NCBI GenBank assembly: GCA_947168315.1 | Contig: CAMVLL010000016.1 | Location: forward strand, 1-33,555 | From: an uncultured Bacteroidota bacterium | Lineage (GTDB): Bacteria > Bacteroidota > Bacteroidia > Bacteroidales > Bacteroidaceae | Direction of reading: 5' to 3' | DNA: 33,555 bases | Shown here: piece by piece, positions 17,185 through 25,463 of the stretch | Layout: the number at the start of each line of letters is the position of its first letter | Numbering within the stretch: the stretch's first letter is position 1 | Notes under the pieces: generated by a model | The model's input: only the letters and a program-made list of their open reading frames with translations | Databases searched by the model: none | Told to the model about the DNA's origin: nothing | Position numbers and translations under genes: made by a program

Positions 17185-18552
17185 TTATGCAATGATTTCC
17201 TCACCTTTTAAGGTTGCAGAGCTGGATTCCGTTATTTTAACCATCACGAAATCTCCTACATGATGATTTCCTTTGTCGAAAACAACGACTTTGTTCTGTT
17301 CGGTACGGCCAAACAGTTGTGACTTTGAGCGTTTGGAGAATCCTTCAACCAACACTTCAAATGTCTTACCTACATCCTTCGCATTACTTTCGGCGGAGAG
17401 TTGATTCTGTAGATTGATAATCTCCTCTAATCGTTTGATCTTTGTCTCTTCTGGAACATTGTCTGCCAGATGCTTGGAGGCATAAGTGCCAGGACGTTCT
17501 GAATAGCGGAACATAAAGGCTGCATCGTATGCACATTCCCGCATCAGCGACAAGGTGAGTTGTTGATCTTCTTCTGTTTCATCGTGATAACCGCAGAAAA
17601 TATCAGTGGTCAATCCACAGTCGGGTATGATGCGTCGGATAGCAGCGACGCGGTCAAGATACCATTCACGCGTATATTTGCGGTTCATCAGTTTAAGGAT
17701 ATGATTGCTGCCGCTTTGCACAGGCAGATGGATGTGTTTACATACATTCGGAGTGTCCGCAATCACGTGCAAGGTCTCATCGCTCATATCCTTCGGATGT
17801 GAGGTGGTAAAGCGGATTCGCATATTTGGAACAGCTTCTGCAACGGTACGAAGCAATGTTGGGAATGTAATATCTTGTCCGTCTTTCTCGAAGTGATAGG
17901 AGTTGACATTCTGTCCCAACAAAGTTACTTCCTTATAACCTTTCTTCTGTAAGTCGAGTACTTCGTTCAGGATACTTTCGATATCACGGCTACGTTCCCG
18001 TCCTCTAGTGTAAGGGACGATGCAGTAGTGGCAGAAATTGTTGCAGCCTCGCATGATGCTGACGAAACCTGAGATATGATTGCCGCAGATACGTGAAGGA
18101 ATGATGTCACGATATGTTTCAGTAGTCGATAATTCGACATTGATCGCTTTCTCACCTGCTTCTACGGAGGCGATCAGGTCGGGTAAACTTAGATAGCCGT
18201 CCGGACCTACTACCAGGTCGGTATAATGGTTGTTGATTAGATCCTCCTTGACACGCTCGGCCATGCAGCCTAAAACACCTATAATAAGATGAGGTTTCTT
18301 GTTTTTCCGTAATGAATGAAAGAATTCAAGTCGGTTATAAATCTTGTTCTCCGCATTCTCGCGAACTGAACAGGTATTCATAAATATAGCATCGGCTTCG
18401 TTGATGTCTTGACAAACTGTATATCCCGCCATCTTCATAATAGATGCGACCACCTCACTGTCGGCAACATTCATCTGACAGCCGTATGTCTCTATAAATA
18501 GTTTTTTCTCAGTTACAGATTTAAAGTCTGCTCCTTGTTGTTGATGAGTCAT
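17185..18552 (-). CDS. miaB: tRNA-2-methylthio-N6-dimethylallyladenosine synthase
   Basis: I start the gene at the ATG at 18552 (MTHQQQGADF), giving 455 residues. The track's longer start is a TTG that lies inside the -7 box TATCTTTG and so cannot be in the mRNA. The N-terminal MTTase domain has ETYGCQMNVADSEVV; the radical SAM domain has CNNFCHYCIVPYTRGRERSR; the C-terminal TRAM domain runs from about FEVLVEGFSKRSKSQLFGRT. Two 4Fe-4S clusters are expected. It adds a methylthio group to i6A37 of tRNAs reading UNN codons. It heads the long minus-strand run. Confidence 0.95.
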   Translation of the reverse strand: MTHQQQGADFKSVTEKKLFIETYGCQMNVADSEVVASIMKMAGYTVCQDINEADAIFMNTCSVRENAENKIYNRLEFFHSLRKNKKPHLIIGVLGCMAERVKEDLINNHYTDLVVGPDGYLSLPDLIASVEAGEKAINVELSTTETYRDIIPSRICGNHISGFVSIMRGCNNFCHYCIVPYTRGRERSRDIESILNEVLDLQKKGYKEVTLLGQNVNSYHFEKDGQDITFPTLLRTVAEAVPNMRIRFTTSHPKDMSDETLHVIADTPNVCKHIHLPVQSGSNHILKLMNRKYTREWYLDRVAAIRRIIPDCGLTTDIFCGYHDETEEDQQLTLSLMRECAYDAAFMFRYSERPGTYASKHLADNVPEETKIKRLEEIINLQNQLSAESNAKDVGKTFEVLVEGFSKRSKSQLFGRTEQNKVVVFDKGNHHVGDFVMVKITESSSATLKGEEIIA

Positions 18553-18576
18553 TTTACCTTGATTATAAATTTGCTG

Positions 18577-18584
18577 CAAAGATA
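18577..18584 (-). promoter_or_regulatory. -7 element (TATCTTTG) of miaB
   Basis: TATCTTTG on the minus strand lies 24 nt before the chosen ATG (18552) and overlaps the track's alternative TTG start. No clear -33 element is seen. Confidence 0.5.
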
Positions 18585-18900
18585 ATACAAATCTTGCTTA
18601 TTTTCTTTTCGTTATTCAGTTTATCTTCAAATCGGTCAGGTTAAGAGATGAATGAAATAAAAAAACTGATTGGAAAAGAAACAATTTTACTAGAAATGGT
18701 TCTCATTCATCGTAACTTCTGATAATAATTCAAAATATGTATCTTTTTTTTATTATAATTTTTAGGTGCGTTTTATGGATAAATTGTTAGAAATAAAAGA
18801 GAAAAGGTAAGAAAATGCAGTGAAATGGGCTTAAATTGTTAAAGAATTCTAAATACAGGAAGAAAAATATCAATTGTTATATGTGTAATAAAAATATCAT

Positions 18901-18994
18901 TATATTTGTAGTCAGAAAAACATTAGATTTTTTCATAGTTAAGGTTTAGGTTAAATTTGGGAAGTCAGTTGTGAAAACTCACTTCCTTTTTTTT
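18901..18994 (+). ncRNA. Possible small RNA: orphan promoter box followed by intrinsic terminator
   Basis: In the 482-nt gap between miaB and the next plus gene, TATATTTG (18901-18908) fits the -7 consensus and a strong terminator ends at 18994, which would give a transcript of about 80 nt with no ORF of note. The -33 element is poor (nearest TTG is 24 nt away). The rest of the gap (18585-18900) shows only a 9-bp inverted repeat, GATGAATGA / TCATTCATC, with a 47-nt loop. Confidence 0.3.
18960..18994 (+). terminator. Intrinsic terminator upstream of the small membrane protein gene
   Basis: GGAAGT-C-AGTT pairs with AACT-C-ACTTCC (one C-C mismatch, GTGAA loop) and is followed by eight Ts. It lies upstream of the promoter of the gene at 19062, and no plus-strand gene precedes it within the gap, so it must end a transcript not yet annotated or insulate the promoter. 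Confidence 0.7.
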
Positions 18995-19012
18995 ATTTCT
19001 TCATTTAGAGGA

Positions 19013-19043
19013 TTGTATCTTTCCTTTTTCTTTTATATCTTTG
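19013..19043 (+). promoter_or_regulatory. Promoter of the small membrane protein gene
   Basis: TTG (19013-19015) and TATCTTTG (19036-19043) are separated by exactly 20 nt; the start codon follows 18 nt later. Confidence 0.7.
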
Positions 19044-19061
19044 CTTCAGTAATCGATCGTT

Positions 19062-19436
19062 ATGGATATATTATTTATTATCGGTATGATACTTTTCTTT
19101 GCCTTGACGACAAGAAAGGAAAAGAAAGAGGTAACTACGAACACGAATCGTCCGAAAGGGAATGTGTTTGGAGATGAGTTTCCTGATATAAAGGAATGGA
19201 GTCGTCCCGAACCTCCTCGTCAGAAGCAGCAGATGAGTGAACCGGAACCTTTCCTGCGTGAAGAGATGAGAGAAAGCAAACCGTATTCATCCAAACCACA
19301 GGCAAGTGTAAAGCCGGTAGTTCCACCGGTCATCCTGAAAGAAGAAGAACCTTGTGAGGAATTTAACCTACAAGATGCCGATGAGGCTCGGCGGGCTTTT
19401 ATCTATTCGGAAATATTCACTCGGAAATATGAATAA
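19062..19436 (+). CDS. Small membrane-anchored hypothetical protein
   Basis: The 124-residue product has one N-terminal transmembrane segment (MDILFIIGMILFFALTT) followed by a basic patch (RKEKKE) and a Pro/Glu/Lys-rich, probably disordered tail; the tail is therefore expected in the cytoplasm or bound to a partner. The C-terminus (EEFNLQDADEARRAFIYSEIFTRKYE) looks like a short conserved helix and resembles the end of other small Bacteroidales hypothetical proteins. It has its own good promoter and an 18-bp hairpin terminator 7 nt after its stop, so it is a monocistronic gene. No function recognised. Confidence 0.75.
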   Translation: MDILFIIGMILFFALTTRKEKKEVTTNTNRPKGNVFGDEFPDIKEWSRPEPPRQKQQMSEPEPFLREEMRESKPYSSKPQASVKPVVPPVILKEEEPCEEFNLQDADEARRAFIYSEIFTRKYE

Positions 19437-19443
19437 TAACATA

Positions 19444-19483
19444 AAGAGAGAGGGAATCATCAATCGATGATTCCCTCTCTCTT
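19444..19483. terminator. Bidirectional 18-bp perfect hairpin between the small gene and tRNA-Gln
   Basis: AAGAGAGAGGGAATCATC pairs perfectly with its complement across an AATC loop. It serves the plus gene ending at 19436 and the minus-strand tRNA. On the minus strand the hairpin starts at the very last base of the tRNA CCA end. Neither side has a strong T-run. Confidence 0.75.
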
Positions 19484-19556
19484 GGTTGGACTACCGAGAC
19501 TCGAACTCAGTCAAACAGAACCAAAACCTGTTGTGCTACCATTACACCATAGTCCA
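19483..19556 (-). tRNA. tRNA-Gln (anticodon TTG)
   Basis: On the minus strand the acceptor arms TGGACTA and TAGTCCA pair over 7 bp. The anticodon arm ACAGG-TTTTGGT-TCTGT places TTG at positions 34-36, which reads CAA, and the T-arm is GAG-TTCGAGT-CTC. An encoded ACCA end follows the acceptor stem. D-arm residues include AATGGTAG. All stems are intact. Confidence 0.95.
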
Positions 19557-19584
19557 ATCAGTGCTTTCATTCTGAAAAGCGCTG

Positions 19585-19617
19585 CAAATATACAAAGTTC
19601 TATTCAAATTCCCCAAA
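19585..19617 (-). promoter_or_regulatory. Promoter of tRNA-Gln
   Basis: On the minus strand TTTG (19617-19614) and TATATTTG (19592-19585) are 21 nt apart; the mature tRNA begins 29 nt after the -7 box. Confidence 0.6.
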
Positions 19618-19654
19618 TATTTCGATAAATTTTTTCATAAACGTCGCAAATGAG

Positions 19655-19662
19655 TATCTTTG
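19655..19662 (+). promoter_or_regulatory. -7 element (TATCTTTG) of the tricorn-like protease gene
   Basis: TATCTTTG lies 25 nt before the ATG at 19688. The -33 position holds a T-run ending in C rather than TTG. Confidence 0.5.
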
Positions 19663-19687
19663 TATCATTACAATAAATCTTTGGAAA

Positions 19688-22600
19688 ATGAAAAAGATCA
19701 TCATTTCTTGTTTGTTTTGCGTGATTGCAATCAGCGTGTTTGCGATGAAACCCTTGTGGTTGCGTGATGTACAAATATCACCTGATGGAACTCAAATCGT
19801 ATTCTGTTATAAAGGTGATATTTATAAGGTTGCATCAACGGGCGGAACAGCTGTTCAGCTGACAACTCAGGAGTCGTACGAATGTAATCCCGTGTGGAGT
19901 CCGGATGGGAAACAGATTGGTTTTGCTAGTGATCGGAACGGTAATTTCGACATCTTTGTGATGCCGGCTGAAGGTGGGGCGGCTAAACGTTTGACCTCAC
20001 ATTCTGTAGCGGAGCTTCCTTCTACGTTCACACCTGATGGGAAATACATTGTGTTCTCTGCCAACATCCAAGATCCGGTAGAGAGTGTTTTATTCCCGAA
20101 AACGACGATGACTGAAGTTTATCGCGTACCAGTGGATGGTGGACGTACCGAACAAATCCTGGGTACTCCAGCGGAAATGATTGATTATACTGCCGATGGC
20201 AAGTTCTTCGTTTATCAAGACCAAAAAGGAGTGGAAGATCAATGGAGAAAACATCATACATCTTCGGTGACAAGGGACATCTGGCTTTATGATGTGAAGA
20301 ACGAAAAACATACGAACTTGACAAATCGTCCTGGTGAGGACCGTAACCCTATCTTCTCTGCCGACGGACAGACGGTTTATTTCCTGAGCGAACAAGCAGG
20401 AAAGACTTTTAATGTTTATTCGTTTGCACTCCAAAACCCGCAAGGTCTGAAGGAACTGACAAATTACAAGACTCATCCTGTCCGTTTCCTTTCAGTTGCA
20501 AAGAATGGAAACATGTGTTATACATACGATGGCGAGATTTATACTCAAACACCCGATGGAAAGGCACAGAAGGTGGCGATAGAGGTTGTGCGTGATGATG
20601 AAAACATACCTGTAAGCTTGTCTTTCTCAAGAGGCGCTTCTTCCGCATCAGTCTCTCCTGACGGAAAACAAGTTGCGTTTACTGTTCGTGGCGAGGTCTT
20701 CGTCACATCTGTGGAATATAATACGACCAAGCAGATTACGCATACCGCTGCCAATGAGCGTAGCGTTTGCTTTGGTAAGGACAACCGTACCATCTATTAT
20801 GTGAGTGAACGTGACGGACAATGGAATTTGTACGAAGCGAAAATCAGTCGGAAGGAGGATTTGAATTTCCCCAATGCGACAGTGATCGACGAAAAGGCGT
20901 TGTTTACGGATAAGACAGAACGAACTTATCCTTCGGTTTCTCCGGATGGAAAAGAACTGGCCTTTATTCAGGACCGCACGAAACTGATGGTGATGAACTT
21001 AAGTACGAAGAAAGTCCGTCAGGTAACCGATGGCTCTACTTGGTATGAGACAAGTGGTGGCTTTACTTATCAATGGTCGCCCGATGGAAAATGGTTTGCC
21101 ATCGAGTTTATCGGGAACGGTCATGATCCTTATACGGATATAGGCTTGGTAAGTTCGCAAGGTGGAACGGTGACGAACTTGACCAATAGCGGATATTTCG
21201 ATAGCGAGCCTCTGTGGGTAATGGATGGTAACGCAATCTTGTTTGGCTCCGACCGTTATGGAATGCGTAGTCATGCTTCGTGGGGCTCTCAGACCGACGC
21301 GATGCTGATCTTTATGAACCAGGATGCCTATGATAAGTATATCTTGAGCAAAGAAGATTATGAGTTGCAAAAGGAATTGGAAAAAGAGCAGCAGAAAGCA
21401 GCATCCAAAGATGAGAAACCAAAGAAAGACGAGAAAGCAGTAAAAGATGAAAAGAAAGAAGAAAAGGCAAAGGATATCGTTGTTGAACTGAAAGGTATTG
21501 AAGACCGTGTGGTACGACTGACGCCAAACTCCTCAAACATGGGTTCCGGAATTATGGATAAAGAAGGCGAGAACCTTTATTACCTGACATCTTTCGAAAA
21601 AGGATATGATCTGTGGAAGCTGGATCTGCGGAAACATGAGACGAAACTGGTCAGCAAAGGTGTTGGAAACGGATCGTTTGAAATGGATAAGGAAGGAAAG
21701 AACATCTTCCTTCTTGGAGGCGGCAGTATGCAAAAGATTGATCCGAAATCGGGCACTCCCAAACCTATCACCTATAGTGCGGATATGAAATTGGATTTGG
21801 CTGCCGAACGGGAGTATATGTTCAATCATGTGTACAAACAGGAGCAACAACGGTTTTATAATCTGAATATGCACGGGGTGGACTGGGACAAGATGACGGC
21901 TGCTTATCGGAAGTTCTTACCGCATATCAACAATAATTACGACTTTGCCGAATTACTCAGCGAGTGGCTGGGTGAACTGAACGTATCACATACGGGTGGT
22001 CGGTACACGGCACCAGCAAGCAAGGTACAGACAGCCAACCTTGGTCTGTTGTATGATATGAAATACACCGGAAAAGGCTTGAAGGTGGGTGAGGTAATCG
22101 AGAAAGGTCCGTTTGATTATGCTAACTCAAAGGTAAAACCGGGAGTAATCATTGAGAAGATTGACGGCGTTTCCATTGAAGATAATACCAATCTGTCGGA
22201 TGTGTTGAACGATAAGGCGAGAATCAAGACATTGGTTTCGTTCTATAACCCACAAACGAAGGAACGTTGGGATGAAGTGGTACTGCCAATCTCACAGTCT
22301 GCATTCAACAGCTTGCTTTATACTCGTTGGGTGAAGCAACGTGCGGCTGATGTCGAGAAATGGTCGAATGGCCGATTGGGATATATCCACTTGCAATCGA
22401 TGGGCGACCCGAGTTTCCGCCTGGCATATAGTGATATCCTAGGAAAATTCAATAAGAAAGAGGGTATCGTGATCGATACACGATTCAATGGCGGTGGGCG
22501 TCTGCACGAAGATATCGAAATCCTGTTCAGCGGAAAGAAATACCTTACGCAGGTAGTTCGTGGAAGGGAAGCGTGCGACATGCCGAGTCGTCGTTGGAAC

Positions 22601-22930
22601 AAACCAAGTATCATGGTACAAGGTGAGGCCAATTACAGTAATGCACATGGTACCCCTTGGGTATATAAATATGACGGACTAGGAAAGTTGGTGGGAATGC
22701 CTGTTCCTGGTACGATGACCAGTGTCTCTTGGGAGACGCTGCAGGATAACTCGCTGGTATTCGGTATTCCTGTGATCGGATATCGCCAGGCTGATGGTAC
22801 TTACCTCGAGAACTCTCAACTGGAGCCGGATATCAAGGTGGCCAATAGTCCGGAAACCGTTGTCAAAGGTGAGGATACTCAGTTGAGAACAGCTGTTAAC
22901 GAATTGCTAAAAGAAATAGATGCCAAATAA
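19688..22930 (+). CDS. Tricorn-like S41 family peptidase with beta-propeller repeats
   Basis: The 1080-residue protein has a signal peptide (MKKIIISCLFCVIAISVFA). Residues about 25-540 contain many PD40-type blades (VSPDG, WSPDGKQIGFASDR, FSADGQTVYFLSE, WSPDGKWFAIEF), forming one or two propellers. A Lys/Glu-rich linker (about 560-597) precedes a second smaller propeller-like part, a helical core domain, a PDZ domain (about 785-865) and the S41 domain. Catalytic residues comparable to tricorn's Ser745/His746 (NVSHTGG, about 767-768), Ser965 (ANYSNAHG, Ser984) and Glu1023 (YLENSQLEPD, Glu1041) are all visible. The length matches the tricorn family. It should degrade peptides, here in the periplasm or outside. 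Two glycosyltransferase genes follow with a 3-nt gap. Confidence 0.9.
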   Translation: MKKIIISCLFCVIAISVFAMKPLWLRDVQISPDGTQIVFCYKGDIYKVASTGGTAVQLTTQESYECNPVWSPDGKQIGFASDRNGNFDIFVMPAEGGAAKRLTSHSVAELPSTFTPDGKYIVFSANIQDPVESVLFPKTTMTEVYRVPVDGGRTEQILGTPAEMIDYTADGKFFVYQDQKGVEDQWRKHHTSSVTRDIWLYDVKNEKHTNLTNRPGEDRNPIFSADGQTVYFLSEQAGKTFNVYSFALQNPQGLKELTNYKTHPVRFLSVAKNGNMCYTYDGEIYTQTPDGKAQKVAIEVVRDDENIPVSLSFSRGASSASVSPDGKQVAFTVRGEVFVTSVEYNTTKQITHTAANERSVCFGKDNRTIYYVSERDGQWNLYEAKISRKEDLNFPNATVIDEKALFTDKTERTYPSVSPDGKELAFIQDRTKLMVMNLSTKKVRQVTDGSTWYETSGGFTYQWSPDGKWFAIEFIGNGHDPYTDIGLVSSQGGTVTNLTNSGYFDSEPLWVMDGNAILFGSDRYGMRSHASWGSQTDAMLIFMNQDAYDKYILSKEDYELQKELEKEQQKAASKDEKPKKDEKAVKDEKKEEKAKDIVVELKGIEDRVVRLTPNSSNMGSGIMDKEGENLYYLTSFEKGYDLWKLDLRKHETKLVSKGVGNGSFEMDKEGKNIFLLGGGSMQKIDPKSGTPKPITYSADMKLDLAAEREYMFNHVYKQEQQRFYNLNMHGVDWDKMTAAYRKFLPHINNNYDFAELLSEWLGELNVSHTGGRYTAPASKVQTANLGLLYDMKYTGKGLKVGEVIEKGPFDYANSKVKPGVIIEKIDGVSIEDNTNLSDVLNDKARIKTLVSFYNPQTKERWDEVVLPISQSAFNSLLYTRWVKQRAADVEKWSNGRLGYIHLQSMGDPSFRLAYSDILGKFNKKEGIVIDTRFNGGGRLHEDIEILFSGKKYLTQVVRGREACDMPSRRWNKPSIMVQGEANYSNAHGTPWVYKYDGLGKLVGMPVPGTMTSVSWETLQDNSLVFGIPVIGYRQADGTYLENSQLEPDIKVANSPETVVKGEDTQLRTAVNELLKEIDAK

Positions 22931-22933
22931 ACC

Positions 22934-24196
22934 ATGAGAGTCCTGATTGTTAACACCTCGGAGCGGATAGGTGGTGCGGCTATTGCAGCCAACCGACTGA
23001 TGAATGCCTTGAAAAAAAACAATGTCAAGGCAAAGATGCTCGTGAGGGATAAGCAAACGGATGAGGTAAGTGTCATTGCTTTGAGAAAGTCTTGGCGGAA
23101 AATATGGAATTTCCTTTGGGAAAGACAGGTTATCTGGATAAACAATGCTTTTTCAAAGCAAAACTTGTTTGCGGTGGATATCGCAAATACAGGCACCGAC
23201 ATCACTTTGCTTCATGAATTTGAAAAAGCCGACGTCATCCATCTTCATTGGATCAATCAGGGCATGCTCTCTCTGCAAACTATTCGCAAGATACTTCATT
23301 CTGGAAAGCCTGTGGTGTGGACAATGCATGATATGTGGCCGGTAACAGGCATCTGCCATCATGCAAATACCTGCGAAAAATACAAAACGAAGTGTCATCA
23401 CTGCCCTTTACTCCAACTTGGTGGGAAAAAAGATCTGTCGCAACATGTCTTTCAAGAGAAAGCAAAATGTTATACGGGCGCCAATCTTACCCTTGTTGGG
23501 TGCAGCCGTTGGATTGCTCATCGGGCAGAACAGAGTGCTTTGACAAAGGGATTGAAGATAATGAGCATACCGAACCCTATCAATACGGATCTGTTCCAAC
23601 CTCTCGATAAAAAAGAGGCTCGCAAACGTTGCCATCTTCCTGAAGATAAGAAATTGCTGTTGTTCGGATCGGTGAAGATCAGTAATAAGCAAAAAGGAAT
23701 CGACTATCTGATAGAGGCTTGCAAACTTCTGAAAGAAAATCATCCGGATTGGAGCAAGGACTTGGGCGTTGTCGTTTTTGGACAGGAGGCCGATCGCTAT
23801 GCTTCCCTCTTTCCTTTTCCTTGCTACGCAATGAACTATGTGAGCAGTGAGCAGGAGCTGGTGCAAATCTACAATTCTGTTGATTTGTATGTCACTTCTT
23901 CTTTAATGGAGAACCTTCCGAACACGATTATGGAGGCAATGGCCTGTGGAATACCATGTGTGGGTTTCAATATTGGAGGAATTCCGGAGATGATCGATCA
24001 TCAGCAGAACGGATATGTGGCAGAATACTGCTCTTCCGAGGATTTGGCTCGTGGTATCCAATGGACATTGCAAGAAGAGGAATATCCTAAACTCAGTGAA
24101 TCATCCCGAGAAAAAGTAATGAATAGTTATTCCGAGGAAATCGTAGCCAAGCAATATACTCAACTTTATCGTAATCTGTTGAAACAAAATGCATAA
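22934..24196 (+). CDS. Glycosyltransferase family 4 protein
   Basis: The 420-residue protein has a GT-B fold plan: N-terminal VLIVNTSERIGGAAIAANRLMNAL, the block DVIHLHWINQGMLSL, and the C-terminal donor-binding region SSLMENLPNTIMEAMACGIPCVGFNIGGIPEMI with the EX7E-type acidic pair. A Cys/His cluster (CHHANTCEKYKTKCHHCPLL, about 138-160) is seen in a subgroup of Bacteroidetes GT4 enzymes linked to exopolysaccharide or lipopolysaccharide genes. It should add an activated sugar to a lipid- or glycan-bound acceptor; donor and linkage unknown. It overlaps the next gene by 8 nt. Confidence 0.88.
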   Translation: MRVLIVNTSERIGGAAIAANRLMNALKKNNVKAKMLVRDKQTDEVSVIALRKSWRKIWNFLWERQVIWINNAFSKQNLFAVDIANTGTDITLLHEFEKADVIHLHWINQGMLSLQTIRKILHSGKPVVWTMHDMWPVTGICHHANTCEKYKTKCHHCPLLQLGGKKDLSQHVFQEKAKCYTGANLTLVGCSRWIAHRAEQSALTKGLKIMSIPNPINTDLFQPLDKKEARKRCHLPEDKKLLLFGSVKISNKQKGIDYLIEACKLLKENHPDWSKDLGVVVFGQEADRYASLFPFPCYAMNYVSSEQELVQIYNSVDLYVTSSLMENLPNTIMEAMACGIPCVGFNIGGIPEMIDHQQNGYVAEYCSSEDLARGIQWTLQEEEYPKLSESSREKVMNSYSEEIVAKQYTQLYRNLLKQNA

Positions 24197-24941
24197 CACT
24201 CATCTACATCCGAAGTTCTCCATTATCACGGTGACCTATAATGCTGAGGCCGTGCTTGATGATACCATTCAAAGCGTGGTCAGTCAGACATACAAGGAGA
24301 TAGAATATATCATCGTGGATGGTGGGTCGAAAGACAGAACAATGCAGATAGCCCGACGTTATCAGGATAAGATATCTGTTCTTATCAGTGAACCCGACAA
24401 AGGATTGTATGATGCGATGAACAAGGGAATCCGACAATCGACAGGTGATTATGTTTGTTTTCTGAACGCGGGTGACCAACTACACGAGGACGATACCTTA
24501 TTCCACATTGTGCAGACGTTGCATGGAAAAGAATTGCCGGATGTAATTTATGGAGATACCGATATCGTGGATGGTGAAGGACATTTCCTTCACAAACGGA
24601 GACTCTCTCCTCCCGAACAACTGACGTGGAAGAGTTTTAAGCAGGGGATGTTGGTTTGTCATCAGGCTTTTTTTGCCCGAACAACCTTGGCGAAGAACAC
24701 ACCATATAATCTGAAATATCGGTTCTCAGCCGACTTTGACTGGTGTGTGCGAATCATGAAACAGTCGAACGTGTTGCATAATACACATCTAACCATCATT
24801 GACTATTTGAACGAGGGCATGACTACACAAAACCACAAGGCGTCCTTGAAGGAACGTTTCTGGATCATGTCCCGGCATTATGGTTTCTTCAACACGGTCT
24901 TCCATCATCTTTGGTTTGTTATCCGACTGTTCGTTAAGTGA
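24189..24941 (+). CDS. Glycosyltransferase family 2 protein
   Basis: The 250-residue protein has the GT-A start FSIITVTYNAEAVLDDTIQSVVSQTYKEIEYIIVDGGSKDRT (about 10-51), the segment EPDKGLYDAMNKGIRQSTGDYVCFLNAGDQL (about 68-98) with the metal-binding acidic residues, and the acceptor-side HQAFFARTTLA. It resembles WcaE/WcaA-type enzymes of exopolysaccharide pathways. It overlaps the GT4 gene by 8 nt, so the pair is translationally coupled and probably works on the same glycan. No polymerase or flippase gene is nearby. The transcript runs into the 21-nt repeats just downstream. Confidence 0.9.
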   Translation: MHNTHLHPKFSIITVTYNAEAVLDDTIQSVVSQTYKEIEYIIVDGGSKDRTMQIARRYQDKISVLISEPDKGLYDAMNKGIRQSTGDYVCFLNAGDQLHEDDTLFHIVQTLHGKELPDVIYGDTDIVDGEGHFLHKRRLSPPEQLTWKSFKQGMLVCHQAFFARTTLAKNTPYNLKYRFSADFDWCVRIMKQSNVLHNTHLTIIDYLNEGMTTQNHKASLKERFWIMSRHYGFFNTVFHHLWFVIRLFVK

Positions 24942-24955
24942 TACCCCTTTCAAAA

Positions 24956-25018
24956 ACTCGACTTTTGGGCTCCAAAGCTCGATTTTCAACTGAAAAAACT
25001 CGATATTTCGCCGAAAAA
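24956..25018. repeat. Three tandem 21-nt units with co-varying inner palindromes
   Basis: Units are 24956-24976, 24977-24997 and 24998-25018. Each opens with (A/G)CTCGA and contains a short inverted repeat: TTTGG/CCAAA, TTTTC/GAAAA and TTTC/GAAA. Stem sequences differ between units while pairing is kept. The block begins 14 nt after the GT2 stop. Confidence 0.7.
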
Positions 25019-25367
25019 CAACGGATTTTGAAAAGAATAACACGACAATCGTATAGCAAAAACACTAAAACAAGGATTCTTTGTTGTTAAAGAGATTTTT
25101 TCTGTAAGAAACGACCTTGTGTCGTCTCGCAAACAATCATTGTTGTTACCATTAATTGTTCTTTTGATTCTGTAATTTGTTGTGAGAAGAAAAACTTCCA
25201 TCAACCATTCATGGAATCTTTAGGTTACAAGGACTGAGTGAATGGGAATAAATATTCATTCCGTGAAATATTCATGCAAAAACACCCTCCCCATGCACTC
25301 AAATTAAAAAACATCCTTCACCTTCACCTTTTTGCTATTCCTTTTATTATCAATCATTTAAAATGTC
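25019..25367. other. Non-coding stretch between the repeats and the GH2 terminator
   Basis: No ORF of note, RNA gene or promoter of good quality was found. It holds several short inverted repeats (ACGAC..GTCGT near 25109; AACAATCATTGTT near 25132; GAATG..CATTC near 25241) and is rich in A and T. Confidence 0.4.
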
Positions 25368-25404
25368 AAGAAAAACGAAATGGTGAACCTTAATGGTTCA
25401 CCAT
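25368..25404 (-). terminator. Intrinsic terminator of the GH2 gene
   Basis: ATGGTGAACC and GGTTCACCAT form a perfect 10-bp stem (25380-25404) with a 5-nt loop. On the minus strand it is followed by TTCGTTTTTCTTG. It lies 59 nt after the GH2 stop. Confidence 0.75.
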
Positions 25405-25463
25405 GCCGAAAATCCCCATTTTACCCTACTCGGGTTTTCTACATATTCATTACTTTCTGATTG

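Noticed and set aside
17180-17197. Terminator after miaB from AATCATT / AATGATT
   Set aside because: Weak AT stem followed by As, not Ts, on the transcribed strand; read-through into the methyltransferase gene seems more likely.
18553-18579. Longer miaB N-terminus starting at TTG
   Set aside because: The TTG overlaps the -7 promoter element TATCTTTG, so it is upstream of the likely transcription start.
24956-25018. CRISPR array
   Set aside because: Units are only 21 nt with no spacers and the variable part is palindromic; no cas genes are nearby.
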